Positions 33,813 through 43,148 of a DNA stretch of 64,000 nt are shown here, in pieces. The DNA is from Desulfobacteraceae bacterium (GTDB lineage: Bacteria > Desulfobacterota > Desulfobacteria > Desulfobacterales > Desulfobacteraceae). The stretch lies in NCBI GenBank assembly GCA_016743945.1, contig JADGFI010000002.1, positions 266,923 to 330,922 on the forward strand, given 5' to 3'. The notes under the pieces are model-generated. The model worked only from the letters and a program-made list of their open reading frames with translations, had not been told where the DNA came from and ran no database searches. Position 1 is the stretch's first letter; every line of letters begins with the position of its first letter. A program made the translations under genes and the position numbers.

Positions 33813-34727
33813 ATGGAATGGCTCAATTACCACCATCTTTTTTATTTCTGGACCGTAATGCGGGAGGGAAGCATTACCGCTGCCTGTAGCAGACTGAGTC
33901 TTGCCCAGTCAACGGTGAGCGCACAGCTGGGCAAGCTTGAGGAGGCCCTTGGAGGCAAACTGTTCAACCGCCAGGGGCGCACGCTGGAGGCCACCGATCT
34001 GGGACAGCTGGTATTCCGATATGCCGATAAGATATTTCCCCTGGGCCGGGAATTGATGGACCAGATCCACAACCGCCCGGTGGTCGGCCCCCTCTCCCTA
34101 AAGGTGGGTATAGTGGACGTGGTCCCCAAGCTCATGGCCAGAAAGCTCCTGGAACCGGCCCTTTGCCTGGACAGAAAGGTGCGCCTTGTCTGTCACGAAG
34201 GCAAGGAGAAAGATCTTTTAGCAGAGCTGGCATTGCACAACCTGGACCTGGTCCTGGCCGACGGCCCCATTCGGTCCGGCCTCAGCATCAAGGGCTACAA
34301 CCATTTTCTGGGGGAATGCGGGATCACCTTCTTTGCCGTGAAAGGGCTTGCAACGCATCTGTCAAAAAATTTTCCCGCCTCTCTGGACAACACCCCCATG
34401 GTCATGCCCATGGCCATGACCATGCTCAGATGCGCCCTGGACCAGTGGTTTGAAACGCTTTCAATCCAGCCTGTGGTGGTGGCCGAATTTGAGGACAACG
34501 CTCTTTTAACGGTGTTCGGACAAGCGGGAGACGGCGTGTTTGTGGCACCGACCATCATCGAGTCCGAGGTAAAAACCCAGTACCAGGTGGAAATCATTGG
34601 AAGGTGTGACACCATCAAGGAACGGTTCTACGCCATCTCTGTGGAGCGGATACTCAAGCACCCTGCAGTGGTGGCTATAACAGATATCGCCCGCCACTCT
34701 GTCTTTACCCCTGGCCAAAACGTATGA
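33813..34727 (+). CDS. nhaR: LysR-family activator NhaR
   Basis: 304 residues. The N-terminus WLNYHHLFYFWTVMREGSIT and the winged-helix ACSRLSLAQSTVSAQLGKLE are LysR type and resemble E. coli NhaR (NYNHLYYFWHV from memory). A substrate-binding domain follows (LKVGIVDVVPKLMARKLL, FVAPTIIESEV, HPAVVAI near the end). It is divergent from nhaD, whose expression it probably activates in response to Na+. The 254-base gap between them (33559-33812) holds no convincing gene; a strong ribosome-binding-like GGGGGAATT before a 9-codon frame MKTVLWKWR on the minus strand is noted but not called. Confidence 0.92.
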   Translation: MEWLNYHHLFYFWTVMREGSITAACSRLSLAQSTVSAQLGKLEEALGGKLFNRQGRTLEATDLGQLVFRYADKIFPLGRELMDQIHNRPVVGPLSLKVGIVDVVPKLMARKLLEPALCLDRKVRLVCHEGKEKDLLAELALHNLDLVLADGPIRSGLSIKGYNHFLGECGITFFAVKGLATHLSKNFPASLDNTPMVMPMAMTMLRCALDQWFETLSIQPVVVAEFEDNALLTVFGQAGDGVFVAPTIIESEVKTQYQVEIIGRCDTIKERFYAISVERILKHPAVVAITDIARHSVFTPGQNV

Positions 34728-34756
34728 CAAAAAAATAAAGGCCTTTAAAAAGAACA

Positions 34757-34784
34757 GGGCCATGAACCTTTCGGTCCATGGCCC
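34757..34784. terminator. Hairpin between nhaR and the NSS transporter operon
   Basis: GGGCCATGAACC pairs with GGTCCATGGCCC (one G-T position) around a TTTC loop. On the minus strand it is followed by TTCTTTTT, so it terminates the transporter operon; on the plus strand no T-run follows. Confidence 0.7.
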
Positions 34785-34801
34785 CAAAAAAACGGGTCAG
34801 G

Positions 34802-34900
34802 TTATTTTTTTTTCTTCAGGGCAATGGTAATGCAGACCACAGCCCCTCCCCAGGTAACGCCCAGGCCAAGCACCATCATAATGATTGCAGATGTTATCAT
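34802..34900 (-). CDS. MetS-type small subunit of NSS transporter
   Basis: 32 residues: MITSAIIMMVLGLGVTWGGA forms a single transmembrane helix with the GxxxxWGG pattern seen in small MetS-like subunits, ending in LKKKK. GGAG lies 8 bases before the ATG. It follows the NSS transporter gene by 43 bases on the same strand. In Corynebacterium such a peptide (MetS) is needed for MetP activity; the same is inferred here. Confidence 0.8.
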   Translation of the reverse strand: MITSAIIMMVLGLGVTWGGAVVCITIALKKKK

Positions 34901-34943
34901 GTTTTATCTCCTTTTTTTTCCAAGCTAATTATTTCCGGGCTGA

Positions 34944-36419
34944 TTATTTCCGGGCTTTTTTCAAGCTGTCTGCCTGAAAAACAAAACTTAAAACCAGAAT
35001 GGATATTACCAAAAACCACCCGAAATAAAGAAGCGAATTCATGGGATATCTGCCATAGGGAGTTTTGATATCCCCCACAAGGTTGGCAATACTCATATAC
35101 CCAAGAACGGCAGGGGTGATTATTTTAAGACAAAAAACCCACCAGGAACCAACCCTAAAATCCGAAATTTTGTTAATATGGTCCTGAACGACCTCCAGCC
35201 GACACACCCAGGTGAGGAAAATAATTTCAACCAATCCGGCAGCCAGGACCCCAAAATTATTAATAAACCGGTCCACGATATCCAGGACCAGCAGACCACT
35301 GTGGGTTGCAAATACGACCCCGGAAGCAAGGCCAACCATACAATAAATCGTCACTGCCTTTTTCCGGTCGATATCAAATTTTTCCATGAGAGAAGCCACC
35401 GAGACCTCACAGATGGAAATCATGGAGCTGAGTCCGGCAAAAATCAGGGCCAGGAAAAAAAGAGTGCCGAATAAAACAGGACCGGGAAGGCTGTTAATGG
35501 CCCGGGGGATGGTCACAAAGGCCAGTCCTACACCTGAGCTGACCACCTCGTCAACGCCAACTCCCTGGTTCAAGGCCATGTTACCCAGCACAGAAAACAC
35601 CAACACCCCGCACAGGATGCTGAATCCGCAATTTACAAAGGCGGTGATAAAGGCATTATTAGTGATATCAGACTCCTTTGGCAGGTAACTTGAATAGGTC
35701 AGCATGATAGCAAATCCAATACTCAAAGAGAAAAATATCTGGCCATAGGCAGCCATCCAGACCTTGAAATTAAGAAGAGCGCCAAAATCAGGCTTAAACA
35801 TCCAGTTCAACCCTTCATAGGCGCCTTCAAGAGTCACGGCCCGGAGGGTAATAATCAGGATCATTATAAATAAAAGGGGCATAAAAATTTTACTGGCAGC
35901 TTCAATCCCCTTTTTCACCCCTTTAAAGAGCACAAACCAGCAAAGACCCCAGGCTCCGGCAATTGAAGCAAAAATAGGCCAGCGGATCCCCCCAAATTCC
36001 AGAGGACTGTCCGACAGCTGAAGATAGGTTTTGAAAAAGAAATCCCCGGTGTCTTGCCCCCATCCCTGGTTAAAGGCCAGGAAAAAATAGGAAATCGACC
36101 AGCCCACAATGGCCACATAATAGATGGAAATAATAAAGGACACCAGGATCTGCCACCATCCCACCCATTCCCATTTGGAAGAAAGCCGGGCAAAGATCTG
36201 GGGGGCAGACCCCCTTGTTTTATGCCCGGTTCCGAATTCAAGGATCATAAAGGGGATACCGGCCGTCAACATGGCAAAAAGATAGGGGATAAAAAATGCC
36301 CCGCCACCGTTTTCATAGGCCACATAGGGAAACCGCCAAATATTTCCCAGGCCGATGGCCGACCCGATGGCAGCCAGTACAAATCCTGTGCGGGTTCCCC
36401 ATTGTTCTCGTTTTTTCAT
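34944..36419 (-). CDS. NSS-family sodium-dependent amino acid transporter
   Basis: 491 residues and about twelve helices of the LeuT fold. The N-terminal signature WGTRTGFVLAAIGSAIGLGN then IWRFPYVAYENGGGAF is that of the neurotransmitter:sodium symporter family. It carries an amino acid inward with Na+; methionine or alanine are plausible because of the MetS-like partner. Forms an operon with the small subunit gene downstream. Confidence 0.93.
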   Translation of the reverse strand: MKKREQWGTRTGFVLAAIGSAIGLGNIWRFPYVAYENGGGAFFIPYLFAMLTAGIPFMILEFGTGHKTRGSAPQIFARLSSKWEWVGWWQILVSFIISIYYVAIVGWSISYFFLAFNQGWGQDTGDFFFKTYLQLSDSPLEFGGIRWPIFASIAGAWGLCWFVLFKGVKKGIEAASKIFMPLLFIMILIITLRAVTLEGAYEGLNWMFKPDFGALLNFKVWMAAYGQIFFSLSIGFAIMLTYSSYLPKESDITNNAFITAFVNCGFSILCGVLVFSVLGNMALNQGVGVDEVVSSGVGLAFVTIPRAINSLPGPVLFGTLFFLALIFAGLSSMISICEVSVASLMEKFDIDRKKAVTIYCMVGLASGVVFATHSGLLVLDIVDRFINNFGVLAAGLVEIIFLTWVCRLEVVQDHINKISDFRVGSWWVFCLKIITPAVLGYMSIANLVGDIKTPYGRYPMNSLLYFGWFLVISILVLSFVFQADSLKKARK

Positions 36420-36587
36420 TATAATTAACTCCTTATTTTTTTTTAATATAATCCAACAAAACAGCGTAGATACAGTATTTCTAAATTTTAGTCAAAGGCT
36501 AAATTATTCTTTTCTATTGACAAGGAGTTTTTTAGAGTTCAGGACGATCAATTCAGATTTAGGAGAGTACCAGCACCCCCATAGACC

Positions 36588-37259
36588 TCAGGCCAATGCC
36601 TTTTTCAGGGGACAGTTTTCAACGATTTGCCCGCCCTGGCGGTAGGCGTGGAGTATTTCCATGGATTTTAAGGCCAACGCTTTACGGACTTCCCGCCGCT
36701 TTCCTTTTACCCGGGGAATAGGCATTGAATCATAGGCAGTCGTCTGGTGGCGCATCCAGGCAATAACAGCTGCCCCAGCGCGTTGGGCGATGGGAATTCT
36801 CCGGGTTCTGGCCACAGTCCCGCTGTTGACAGGGGTGGCATGGGCGGTGATTTTTTCACCCAGAAGCCTTGCCTCTTTCTGATATCTCGGATGAAAATCG
36901 AGGAATTTGATAACTTCGGCAAAAAACTCACTGACATAGGCCGCTTGCCTGGCCTTTTGCCGGGCAAGGTCCCTCGTTCGTTGTTTTGCATATTCAGGGG
37001 TTGACCGCCTGGCCTGAATCTCCCCCTGGGAGTTCAAGATATCGGCCCCATTGGCCCAGATTCCCTTTGAAATCATCCGCCTGCCCTTGCGAACCTGTAC
37101 AACCCATACCTTTCCCTTGGCTTTTACGCTTTTGGTAATGGCGGCGTCACCGGCCGGAAGAAAGGCCCAATCTTCCGGTGGTATCAGCGCTTCCCCGGAT
37201 TCAGTAAAAAGGGAATCCTTTGTCTTTCCGGGCAGAACAATTTTGTGATCATAGCCCAT
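36588..37259 (-). CDS. DUF2293 family protein
   Basis: 223 residues from ATG 37259 (GGGTGACC upstream; a GTG at 37274 also opens the frame). The C-terminal block is typical of DUF2293: AVIAWMRHQTTAYDSMPIPR, then VKGKRREVRKALALKS. The N-terminal half (KGKVWVVQVRKGRRMISKGI, WANGADIL) is also conserved in bacterial members. The Arg/Lys content suggests nucleic-acid contact; function unknown. Same strand as trmB downstream in sequence order, 64 bases apart. Confidence 0.85.
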   Translation of the reverse strand: MGYDHKIVLPGKTKDSLFTESGEALIPPEDWAFLPAGDAAITKSVKAKGKVWVVQVRKGRRMISKGIWANGADILNSQGEIQARRSTPEYAKQRTRDLARQKARQAAYVSEFFAEVIKFLDFHPRYQKEARLLGEKITAHATPVNSGTVARTRRIPIAQRAGAAVIAWMRHQTTAYDSMPIPRVKGKRREVRKALALKSMEILHAYRQGGQIVENCPLKKALA

Positions 37260-37323
37260 GGTCACCCGCCACACCGTTTAAGAATTTTTTTCATATTGTC
37301 TGCCTTGGGGTTCTTGGTGACGG

Positions 37324-37995
37324 TTAATGCAGTGTAAATGCCAGATACTTGATGGTTGCGCCCTTGGACTGTGCAGCCTTTTCAAAGGCGGAAACAATGT
37401 CACGGGCACCGAATCTGCTGTCCTGGGCCCCTTGGATATCGCTTTCATGAAGATCCGTCACTGCTTCCACCACCTGCCCTCCCCAGCTCTGAACAGATTC
37501 TTTAGTATAATTAAAAAGCGACTCACTGTCGGTTTTTAAATGCACAATCCCCCCGGGAATGAGCAAGTGGGCATAGGCATCTAAAAACAAAGGAGCAGAC
37601 AGCCGATTCTTGACACTGCGGTTCTTTAAATGAGGGTCAGGGAAGGTCAGCCAGATCTCATGGATGGACTGTTGAATAAAAAAATCCTGAATACGCTCAA
37701 TCCTCACCTGGAGGAACATTACATTTTCAAGGCCCTGGGCCATCGCCTTTTCAGCCCCCACACAGATGCGATGGCTCTTGCTGTCAATTCCCAGATAAAG
37801 TTTACCGGGATTTACAGCGGCAAAGGAAAGACTGTGTTCTCCTTTGCCGCAGCCAAGTTCTAACACTTTTTCCATGCCCGTGTACCCCTGTGCGTACCAG
37901 GGATACACGGGCAATTTAGATTCACCAAACTGGGTAAAGGTCACGTTGGGCAGCTGTTTGACACGTTCATACTTGTGAAGTTTTGTTTTTGCCAT
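37324..37995 (-). CDS. trmB: tRNA (guanine-N7-)-methyltransferase
   Basis: 223 residues with TrmB motifs: SAM-binding LELGCGKGEHSLSFA near residue 45, YLGIDSKSHRI near 68, TFPDPHLKNRSVKNRL near 117 and LKTDSESLFNY near 154. It makes m7G46 in tRNA variable loops. The usual 'FPDPW.K.RH.KRR' core is changed to FPDPHLKNRSVKNR, a variant found in diverse bacteria. Confidence 0.93.
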   Translation of the reverse strand: MAKTKLHKYERVKQLPNVTFTQFGESKLPVYPWYAQGYTGMEKVLELGCGKGEHSLSFAAVNPGKLYLGIDSKSHRICVGAEKAMAQGLENVMFLQVRIERIQDFFIQQSIHEIWLTFPDPHLKNRSVKNRLSAPLFLDAYAHLLIPGGIVHLKTDSESLFNYTKESVQSWGGQVVEAVTDLHESDIQGAQDSRFGARDIVSAFEKAAQSKGATIKYLAFTLH

Positions 37996-38016
37996 GGTTA
38001 TAACCTGCCCATACTA

Positions 38017-38397
38017 TCATTTATCAGGCAGCTTGCCCTTTAATAAATCCCCCAGCCCGGCAAAGGGATTATCCGTAAAGTCATTGTCCGGGGTATTGTC
38101 CGTTGGCCCTTCAGCATAGGCATCGGCAACCTGGTCACGGGAATGTTCATTGTCATGGCAATAAATGCACAGCAGCTCCCAATTGCTGCCGTCGGGGGGG
38201 TTATTGTCATGGTTGTGATCTTTATGGTGCACCGTCAACTCTTTGAGTCGTTTCCCTTCGAACTCACGGGCACAATGGCCGCAGATCCAGGGGAAAAGTT
38301 TGAGGGCGCGTTCCCGATAGGTTTTTTCACGATCCCGCTGGCTGCGGTGGGCCTCTGAAACAATCTGTTTGATATTTTTGTCATCCGCTGAAGACAT
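38017..38397 (-). CDS. HNH endonuclease family protein (YajD-like)
   Basis: 126 residues from ATG 38397, chosen for the GGGAGG site 6-9 bases upstream; the longer frame to 38463 lacks one. HNH fold: WICGHCAREF (zinc Cys pair), LTVHHKDHNHDNNPPDG (catalytic His and Asn) and LLCIYCHDNEHSR (second Cys pair). Resembles E. coli YajD, whose role is unknown. Followed 21 bases later by trmB on the same strand. Confidence 0.88.
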   Translation of the reverse strand: MSSADDKNIKQIVSEAHRSQRDREKTYRERALKLFPWICGHCAREFEGKRLKELTVHHKDHNHDNNPPDGSNWELLCIYCHDNEHSRDQVADAYAEGPTDNTPDNDFTDNPFAGLGDLLKGKLPDK

Positions 38398-38524
38398 TAT
38401 AGATCCTCCCTGGCATAATTTCATACCCTGTACCATCATTTTAAAAGGCCATTCCCATACCACATTCCATGGATGGGGTCATTATTTTTTTTTTTACCAA
38501 CCCCAATTTGTAAAGCCTAGGTCC

Positions 38525-40918
38525 CTAGGACGGATCCCCCAAAACCCGGCGAATACAGTCCGCTAATTCTTTCATCTGTGTGGGTTTCATGAGAACTGCC
38601 CGGATACCCGTCTTTTCAGTTTTGGTTTCATCTATCTTTGAACTATATCCGGTACTGAGAATAATCGGGATATCTTTTTGTATGGAAATCATCTCCTTTG
38701 CCAGGTTTTCTCCTGTCAAATGCGGCATGGTCTGATCCGTAATGACAAGATCGAATTGATCCGGATGCCGGCGAAAGGAACTCAGCGCCTCTTGACTGCT
38801 GGTATGGCTGGTTACCCGATACCCCAATCGTTCAAGCCTCATTCGGGTCACATCGACAATGGCAGGTTCATCATCCACAACCAGGATATGCTCGGTTCCC
38901 GTCAACAATGGTGTACTTTTTTTATCCATAACTTCCATTTTGCCCATACTTTCCGGTAGAAAAATTTGAAACTCAGAGCCTATTCCCGGCGTACTGCTGA
39001 CACGGATCAACCCCCTATGCCTTTTTACAATGCCGTGAACCATGGCCAATCCCATTCCAGATCCCTTACCGATTTTTTTTGTGGTGAAATAGGGATCAAA
39101 TATCTTGTCCATAATTTGTTTTTCAATCCCCTGCCCGCTATCTTTAACCGTTAATTTCACATAAAATCCTGTTTTCAGATCCGGATATTCAAAGATTTGA
39201 GCAGGGGTAATTTCCATGCGATTTAAGCGTATCTCAAGGACACCCCCCTCATTTTCCATGGCCTGGGCCGCATTGGTGCAAAGATTCAAGATCACCTGGT
39301 AAATCTGGGTCTGGTCGGCAAGAACAGGTCTGCAGTCAGAATCGATGTCCAGACGGATATCAATTGTGGTGGGAATGGATGCCCGAAGAAAATCAACCGC
39401 TTCCGTCACAATCAAGGGAATCTGGACAAGAACAAGTTCCAGCTCTGATTTTCGACTGAACGTAAGGATCTGTTTTACCAGGTTTTTAGCACGGTCACCC
39501 GCTTTCAACACCTCTTCAATCTGAAGTTTGGCAGGGTTTCCCTCTGGAATCTCCGCTTTTGCCAAATCAGCATACCCAATGATTGCGGCAAGTAAATTAT
39601 TAAAGTCGTGGGCAATACCCCCGGCAAGGGTGCCGATCGCTTCCATTTTATGCGCCTGGCGGAGTTGTAATTCCAGATTTTCTTTCGCCTGTTCTGCCTT
39701 TATCCGGTCATCAACTTCCCTTAAAAGAGTTTCATTAACGGTTTGTAATTCATTTGTTCTTAATTTAACTTGTGATTCCAGACCATTGACAAACTCTTTA
39801 ATACGGGCCGTCATAACATTAAAGGTAACGGCAAGTTGCCCGATCTCGTCCCCTGCCCCTTCATCAACAAAAACATCCAGATTTCCTCGCCTGAGTTCTG
39901 TGGCTGTTTTTGTCAACTGAACCAGTTTTTCAGTGATGCTGACATTCAAAAGTTTCCCAATCCCCAGGGCCACAAACACTCCCAGCAAAGCAATCCCAGC
40001 CATGAGAATAACCGCCACTCGGTGAATGGATGCGATTTGACGCTTGGCCTGTGTCACCTCGTGGGTTACCAGTTGGACCAATAAACTGGAAATGGGAGCA
40101 ACGGCTCGCTCCTGGAGGGAGAAATCATTGATAATAGATTTTATGTGAACGTCAATTTCAAGGATTTTTTTTGCAATCTCCATACTTTTATCCAGAAGAC
40201 GAATGATTTTCTCCTTCTCCTGTCTATCAAGGGTCTTCCCATCTCTAATCTGCTGGGAAAGCCTGAAGGATGAATTAAAGGCAGACTGCATCAAAAAGCG
40301 TTTACGGATAATCCTGTATTCCAGGGTATAGGATTCCATTTCATGATAGGAGCCCAACAAAAATTCATGACCGACAAGCGCCTCTTCAAGCGATCCCAGA
40401 GTACCCACAAGCTGAGCCTCAAGTCCCCTGTCCGGTGCAAAAATCTGAGTAACCAGTTCCACCGATTTAATGGACGTTTTGGCAAACCGTGTGGCCGAAG
40501 ACAGATATAAATTCAGATCAATCTGGGTTTTTTCTAGGGCAGAACTGACAGTGGATAGTTCAATCTTGCGTTTCAGAGCCTGACTGATCGTAATAACCTT
40601 GGCAGCCTGCCGGATAGCGGGTTGAAGATATTGTTGATGCGCCTTTTCAAAACCGATAAATGGATATTGTAAAAAAAAGGCATAGTATAAACGGCGAGAT
40701 TTTTCCATCCCCCGATCCATATCCAGCACCAGCCGTTGTATTTCTGAACTGATAAAAATAGATTTTTCTGCATTTCGAACGATTGTCAACGAAAAATAAC
40801 CCGTGGCCGCAACCATCACAATGAGAACAAGGAAAAGGCTGCCACCCAAACCGAATTTAGCGGTAATGCTCATTTTTTGCCAGTGCCGGCAAATTTTATT
40901 CCGTATGTTCATAAACAC
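38525..40918 (-). CDS. Hybrid sensor histidine kinase
   Basis: 797 residues. Two membrane helices (about 23-44 and 305-330) enclose a large periplasmic helical sensor domain. A HAMP domain (about 330-385) and coiled coil (LESQVKLRTNELQTVNETLL) follow, then the H-box GGIAHDFNNLLAAIIGYADL, N-box LNLCTNAAQAM, G-boxes VKDSGQGIEKQI and GKGSGMGLAMVHGIV, and a C-terminal receiver domain with phospho-acceptor Asp in LVITDQTMPHLTGE. A separate response regulator is not seen. The gene starts 8 bases after the binding-protein gene, so the two are one operon and the binding protein may provide ligand sensing. Confidence 0.92.
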   Translation of the reverse strand: MFMNIRNKICRHWQKMSITAKFGLGGSLFLVLIVMVAATGYFSLTIVRNAEKSIFISSEIQRLVLDMDRGMEKSRRLYYAFFLQYPFIGFEKAHQQYLQPAIRQAAKVITISQALKRKIELSTVSSALEKTQIDLNLYLSSATRFAKTSIKSVELVTQIFAPDRGLEAQLVGTLGSLEEALVGHEFLLGSYHEMESYTLEYRIIRKRFLMQSAFNSSFRLSQQIRDGKTLDRQEKEKIIRLLDKSMEIAKKILEIDVHIKSIINDFSLQERAVAPISSLLVQLVTHEVTQAKRQIASIHRVAVILMAGIALLGVFVALGIGKLLNVSITEKLVQLTKTATELRRGNLDVFVDEGAGDEIGQLAVTFNVMTARIKEFVNGLESQVKLRTNELQTVNETLLREVDDRIKAEQAKENLELQLRQAHKMEAIGTLAGGIAHDFNNLLAAIIGYADLAKAEIPEGNPAKLQIEEVLKAGDRAKNLVKQILTFSRKSELELVLVQIPLIVTEAVDFLRASIPTTIDIRLDIDSDCRPVLADQTQIYQVILNLCTNAAQAMENEGGVLEIRLNRMEITPAQIFEYPDLKTGFYVKLTVKDSGQGIEKQIMDKIFDPYFTTKKIGKGSGMGLAMVHGIVKRHRGLIRVSSTPGIGSEFQIFLPESMGKMEVMDKKSTPLLTGTEHILVVDDEPAIVDVTRMRLERLGYRVTSHTSSQEALSSFRRHPDQFDLVITDQTMPHLTGENLAKEMISIQKDIPIILSTGYSSKIDETKTEKTGIRAVLMKPTQMKELADCIRRVLGDPS

Positions 40919-40925
40919 GATTTTC

Positions 40926-42203
40926 TTATTCTATATTCTCCGGGGAATATGTAAAGATAACATTTTCCTGTAATCCACTTACCCCTGCACCGGGATCATC
41001 CAGCCTTAAAATATTAAAGACCGGCCGGGAACAGTCTCCAAATTTATCACAGGCCAGCTCTCCTGTAACCCCTTTAAAATTTCTTGTCCCGTAAAGCGCC
41101 CTTCGCAGGGCATCTCTACCGATATGAAGCGTCCCATCCGGGTCCTGAACCCCTATTTTCTCGATGGCCCCGAATAATAGCCCGGCCGCATCATAGGCGT
41201 TAAGATAATAACTGCTGCCCGGCGGTGACTTATACTTTTCCCGGTACTCAAGGGCCACCGCCTCCACACGGGCTCCTTTTGGGCTGTCAGGGCCCACAAA
41301 ATACATCCCCTTCCCCCTTGCCCCGACATCCTGAATAAAAGAATTGTCAATCAAGGCACCATCACTCATCAAAATAATATTTTCACAGACCGGGATTTCA
41401 CGGGCCTGGAGGAGAACCAAATTGCCTTCGGGCTGAAACAAAGGGAAAAACAAAAGCTGGGCACCGGCATTCTTCACGGCGGTCAATACCGGATACATCA
41501 CCGTCTCTCCTTTGTTAATGGTGGTATCCAAAACAATTTTACCCCCCTGTTCTTCAAAGGCCTGCCTGAATCCACTGGTCAGTCCCCGGGTATAAATATC
41601 GCCGTCATTAATGGTTGCCACCCGTCGAATACCAAGCTTTTGAAATGCAAATATGGCGGCCGCTTTCCCGGCATTTTCCTCATTGTTTGCGGTCCGAAAA
41701 TATCCTGGATACCAATATGGGGCGGCTTTTCCACCAACGGATGTCAAAAAAGGCGCACTATTGTTGCCGGAAATCATGGTCAATCCGAATTCAGACATGA
41801 CCTGGGCTGCGGTTCTGGCAGCTCCGGAACAGGTTGTCCCAAAAATGGCAATCACCTGGGGATCTGCCACTATTTTCAAAGCGGCATTGGCCCCCCCCTC
41901 ACTGGTACACCCGGTATCCTCCACCTGTATTTTAAGGGTGTGGCCCAGTACTTGCCCCCCTTGTTTATCAATGGCAAGCTCAAGGCCCCGAATCTGTTCC
42001 TGGCCCAAAGGGGCTAACTTACCCGACAACGCCTGGAGAACGCCAATTTTCAAGGGCTCTTCAGGAGAGATATTCACACACTCAATGCTGTCTGTGCACT
42101 CAAAAGGCGGGGTCTTACCTTCGCAGGCAAAAAAGGCAAACGCCGCAACCAGATGCAGACCAGCTATAATTATGGACTTGAACCCTTGCACACGCGCCTC
42201 CAT
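40926..42203 (-). CDS. Branched-chain amino acid-type periplasmic binding protein (LivJ-like), lipoprotein
   Basis: 425 residues. The N-terminus (IIIAGLHLVAAFAFFACEG) is a lipoprotein-like signal with Cys in the sequence FFAC. The mature part is a type I periplasmic binding fold (PLKIGVLQALSGKLAPLGQE, IFGTTCSGAARTAAQ, YFRTANNEENAGKAAA, YYLNAYDAAGLLFGAIEKI). No transporter permease is adjacent; instead a hybrid histidine kinase follows 8 bases downstream, so the protein probably presents a ligand to the sensor. Confidence 0.88.
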   Translation of the reverse strand: MEARVQGFKSIIIAGLHLVAAFAFFACEGKTPPFECTDSIECVNISPEEPLKIGVLQALSGKLAPLGQEQIRGLELAIDKQGGQVLGHTLKIQVEDTGCTSEGGANAALKIVADPQVIAIFGTTCSGAARTAAQVMSEFGLTMISGNNSAPFLTSVGGKAAPYWYPGYFRTANNEENAGKAAAIFAFQKLGIRRVATINDGDIYTRGLTSGFRQAFEEQGGKIVLDTTINKGETVMYPVLTAVKNAGAQLLFFPLFQPEGNLVLLQAREIPVCENIILMSDGALIDNSFIQDVGARGKGMYFVGPDSPKGARVEAVALEYREKYKSPPGSSYYLNAYDAAGLLFGAIEKIGVQDPDGTLHIGRDALRRALYGTRNFKGVTGELACDKFGDCSRPVFNILRLDDPGAGVSGLQENVIFTYSPENIE

Positions 42204-42409
42204 TTAGGTTTCGTAGATTGACATAAAACAATACCGCAACTTGGAGATGATATCAAACAATACCTTTATATACCCTGCTGTGTTGAAATGGTATCCTTAA
42301 CAAAATTTTAAAATAAAGAAGTTGTATTGGAAGTGAGAGTTGTGACATAAAAATATATTAATTTAAGGTCCATTATATAAAATATTAACCCCTATTCAGG
42401 ATTATTGGA

Positions 42410-43024
42410 ATGGAAGATTTTGAAACTCTGCTAGAAGGATCTGCGAACGCCCATGGACATCTTTGCCCGGGACAGGTCGTGGGAGTCCGGATGGCCATGG
42501 AGGGATGTCGTCTCATCGGATTGGACAACCCGGCACAGCTGCCCCAGATAAAACAGCTCATTGTCTATGTAGAAATGGACAGATGTGCAACGGATGCCAT
42601 CGGTTTTGTTACCGGGGTTCGGCTGGGAAGGCGATCCTTAAAATTTGTGGATAACGGAATAATGGCAGCAACCTTTGTTAACCTTGAGACAAAACGAGCC
42701 TTTAGAATCGTTTCCACGGAGCGAGCAAGGGATCTTGCACAAGTGGTTGCGCCGGAAATTGCTGATAAGCGGCAACAGCAGATTGAGGCCTATAAAAGGA
42801 TGCGTCTTGAGGATCTTTTTGACATACAAGAAGTAAAGGTTGATGTGCCTGCATGCGATATGCCCGGCCCCACAAGGTTCAAACAAACCTGTGAAATCTG
42901 CGGCCAGGTGGTCAGGGACAAAAAAGAAGTCCTGAAAAATAATAAAATCCAATGCCGCCCCTGTGCTCTGGGTACCTATTATCAAGAGATAACATCAAAA
43001 GATAAAGCCCCCCCCCACAGGTAA
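42410..43024 (+). CDS. FmdE family protein (formylmethanofuran dehydrogenase subunit E-like)
   Basis: 204 residues. FmdE domain with the metal-site motif AHGHLCPGQVVGVRMA near residue 14 and DRCATDAIGFVTG near 60, plus a C-terminal zinc ribbon (CEICGQVVRDK and CRPCALGTYY). Members bind Fe/Zn or molybdenum-cofactor-related partners; role in sulfate reducers unknown. It stands alone, with about 200 bases of AT-rich DNA upstream in which no promoter was picked out. Confidence 0.9.
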   Translation: MEDFETLLEGSANAHGHLCPGQVVGVRMAMEGCRLIGLDNPAQLPQIKQLIVYVEMDRCATDAIGFVTGVRLGRRSLKFVDNGIMAATFVNLETKRAFRIVSTERARDLAQVVAPEIADKRQQQIEAYKRMRLEDLFDIQEVKVDVPACDMPGPTRFKQTCEICGQVVRDKKEVLKNNKIQCRPCALGTYYQEITSKDKAPPHR

Positions 43025-43148
43025 GACAAAAAGGGGAAGGCAAAAAAAATCTGCCCTTTAAAACCAGACCTGCTGACGCGGCCGATGGATCACTCCCCCG
43101 ACAGTGGGTCTGGTAAGTACAGTTTACTCGCTTCTTGACACGTATCGA

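Noticed and set aside
33566..33826. Minus-strand frame of 86 residues between nhaD and nhaR
   Set aside because: It spans the divergent promoter region and overlaps nhaR's start; no domain is seen, and only a 9-codon frame within it has a fair ribosome binding site.
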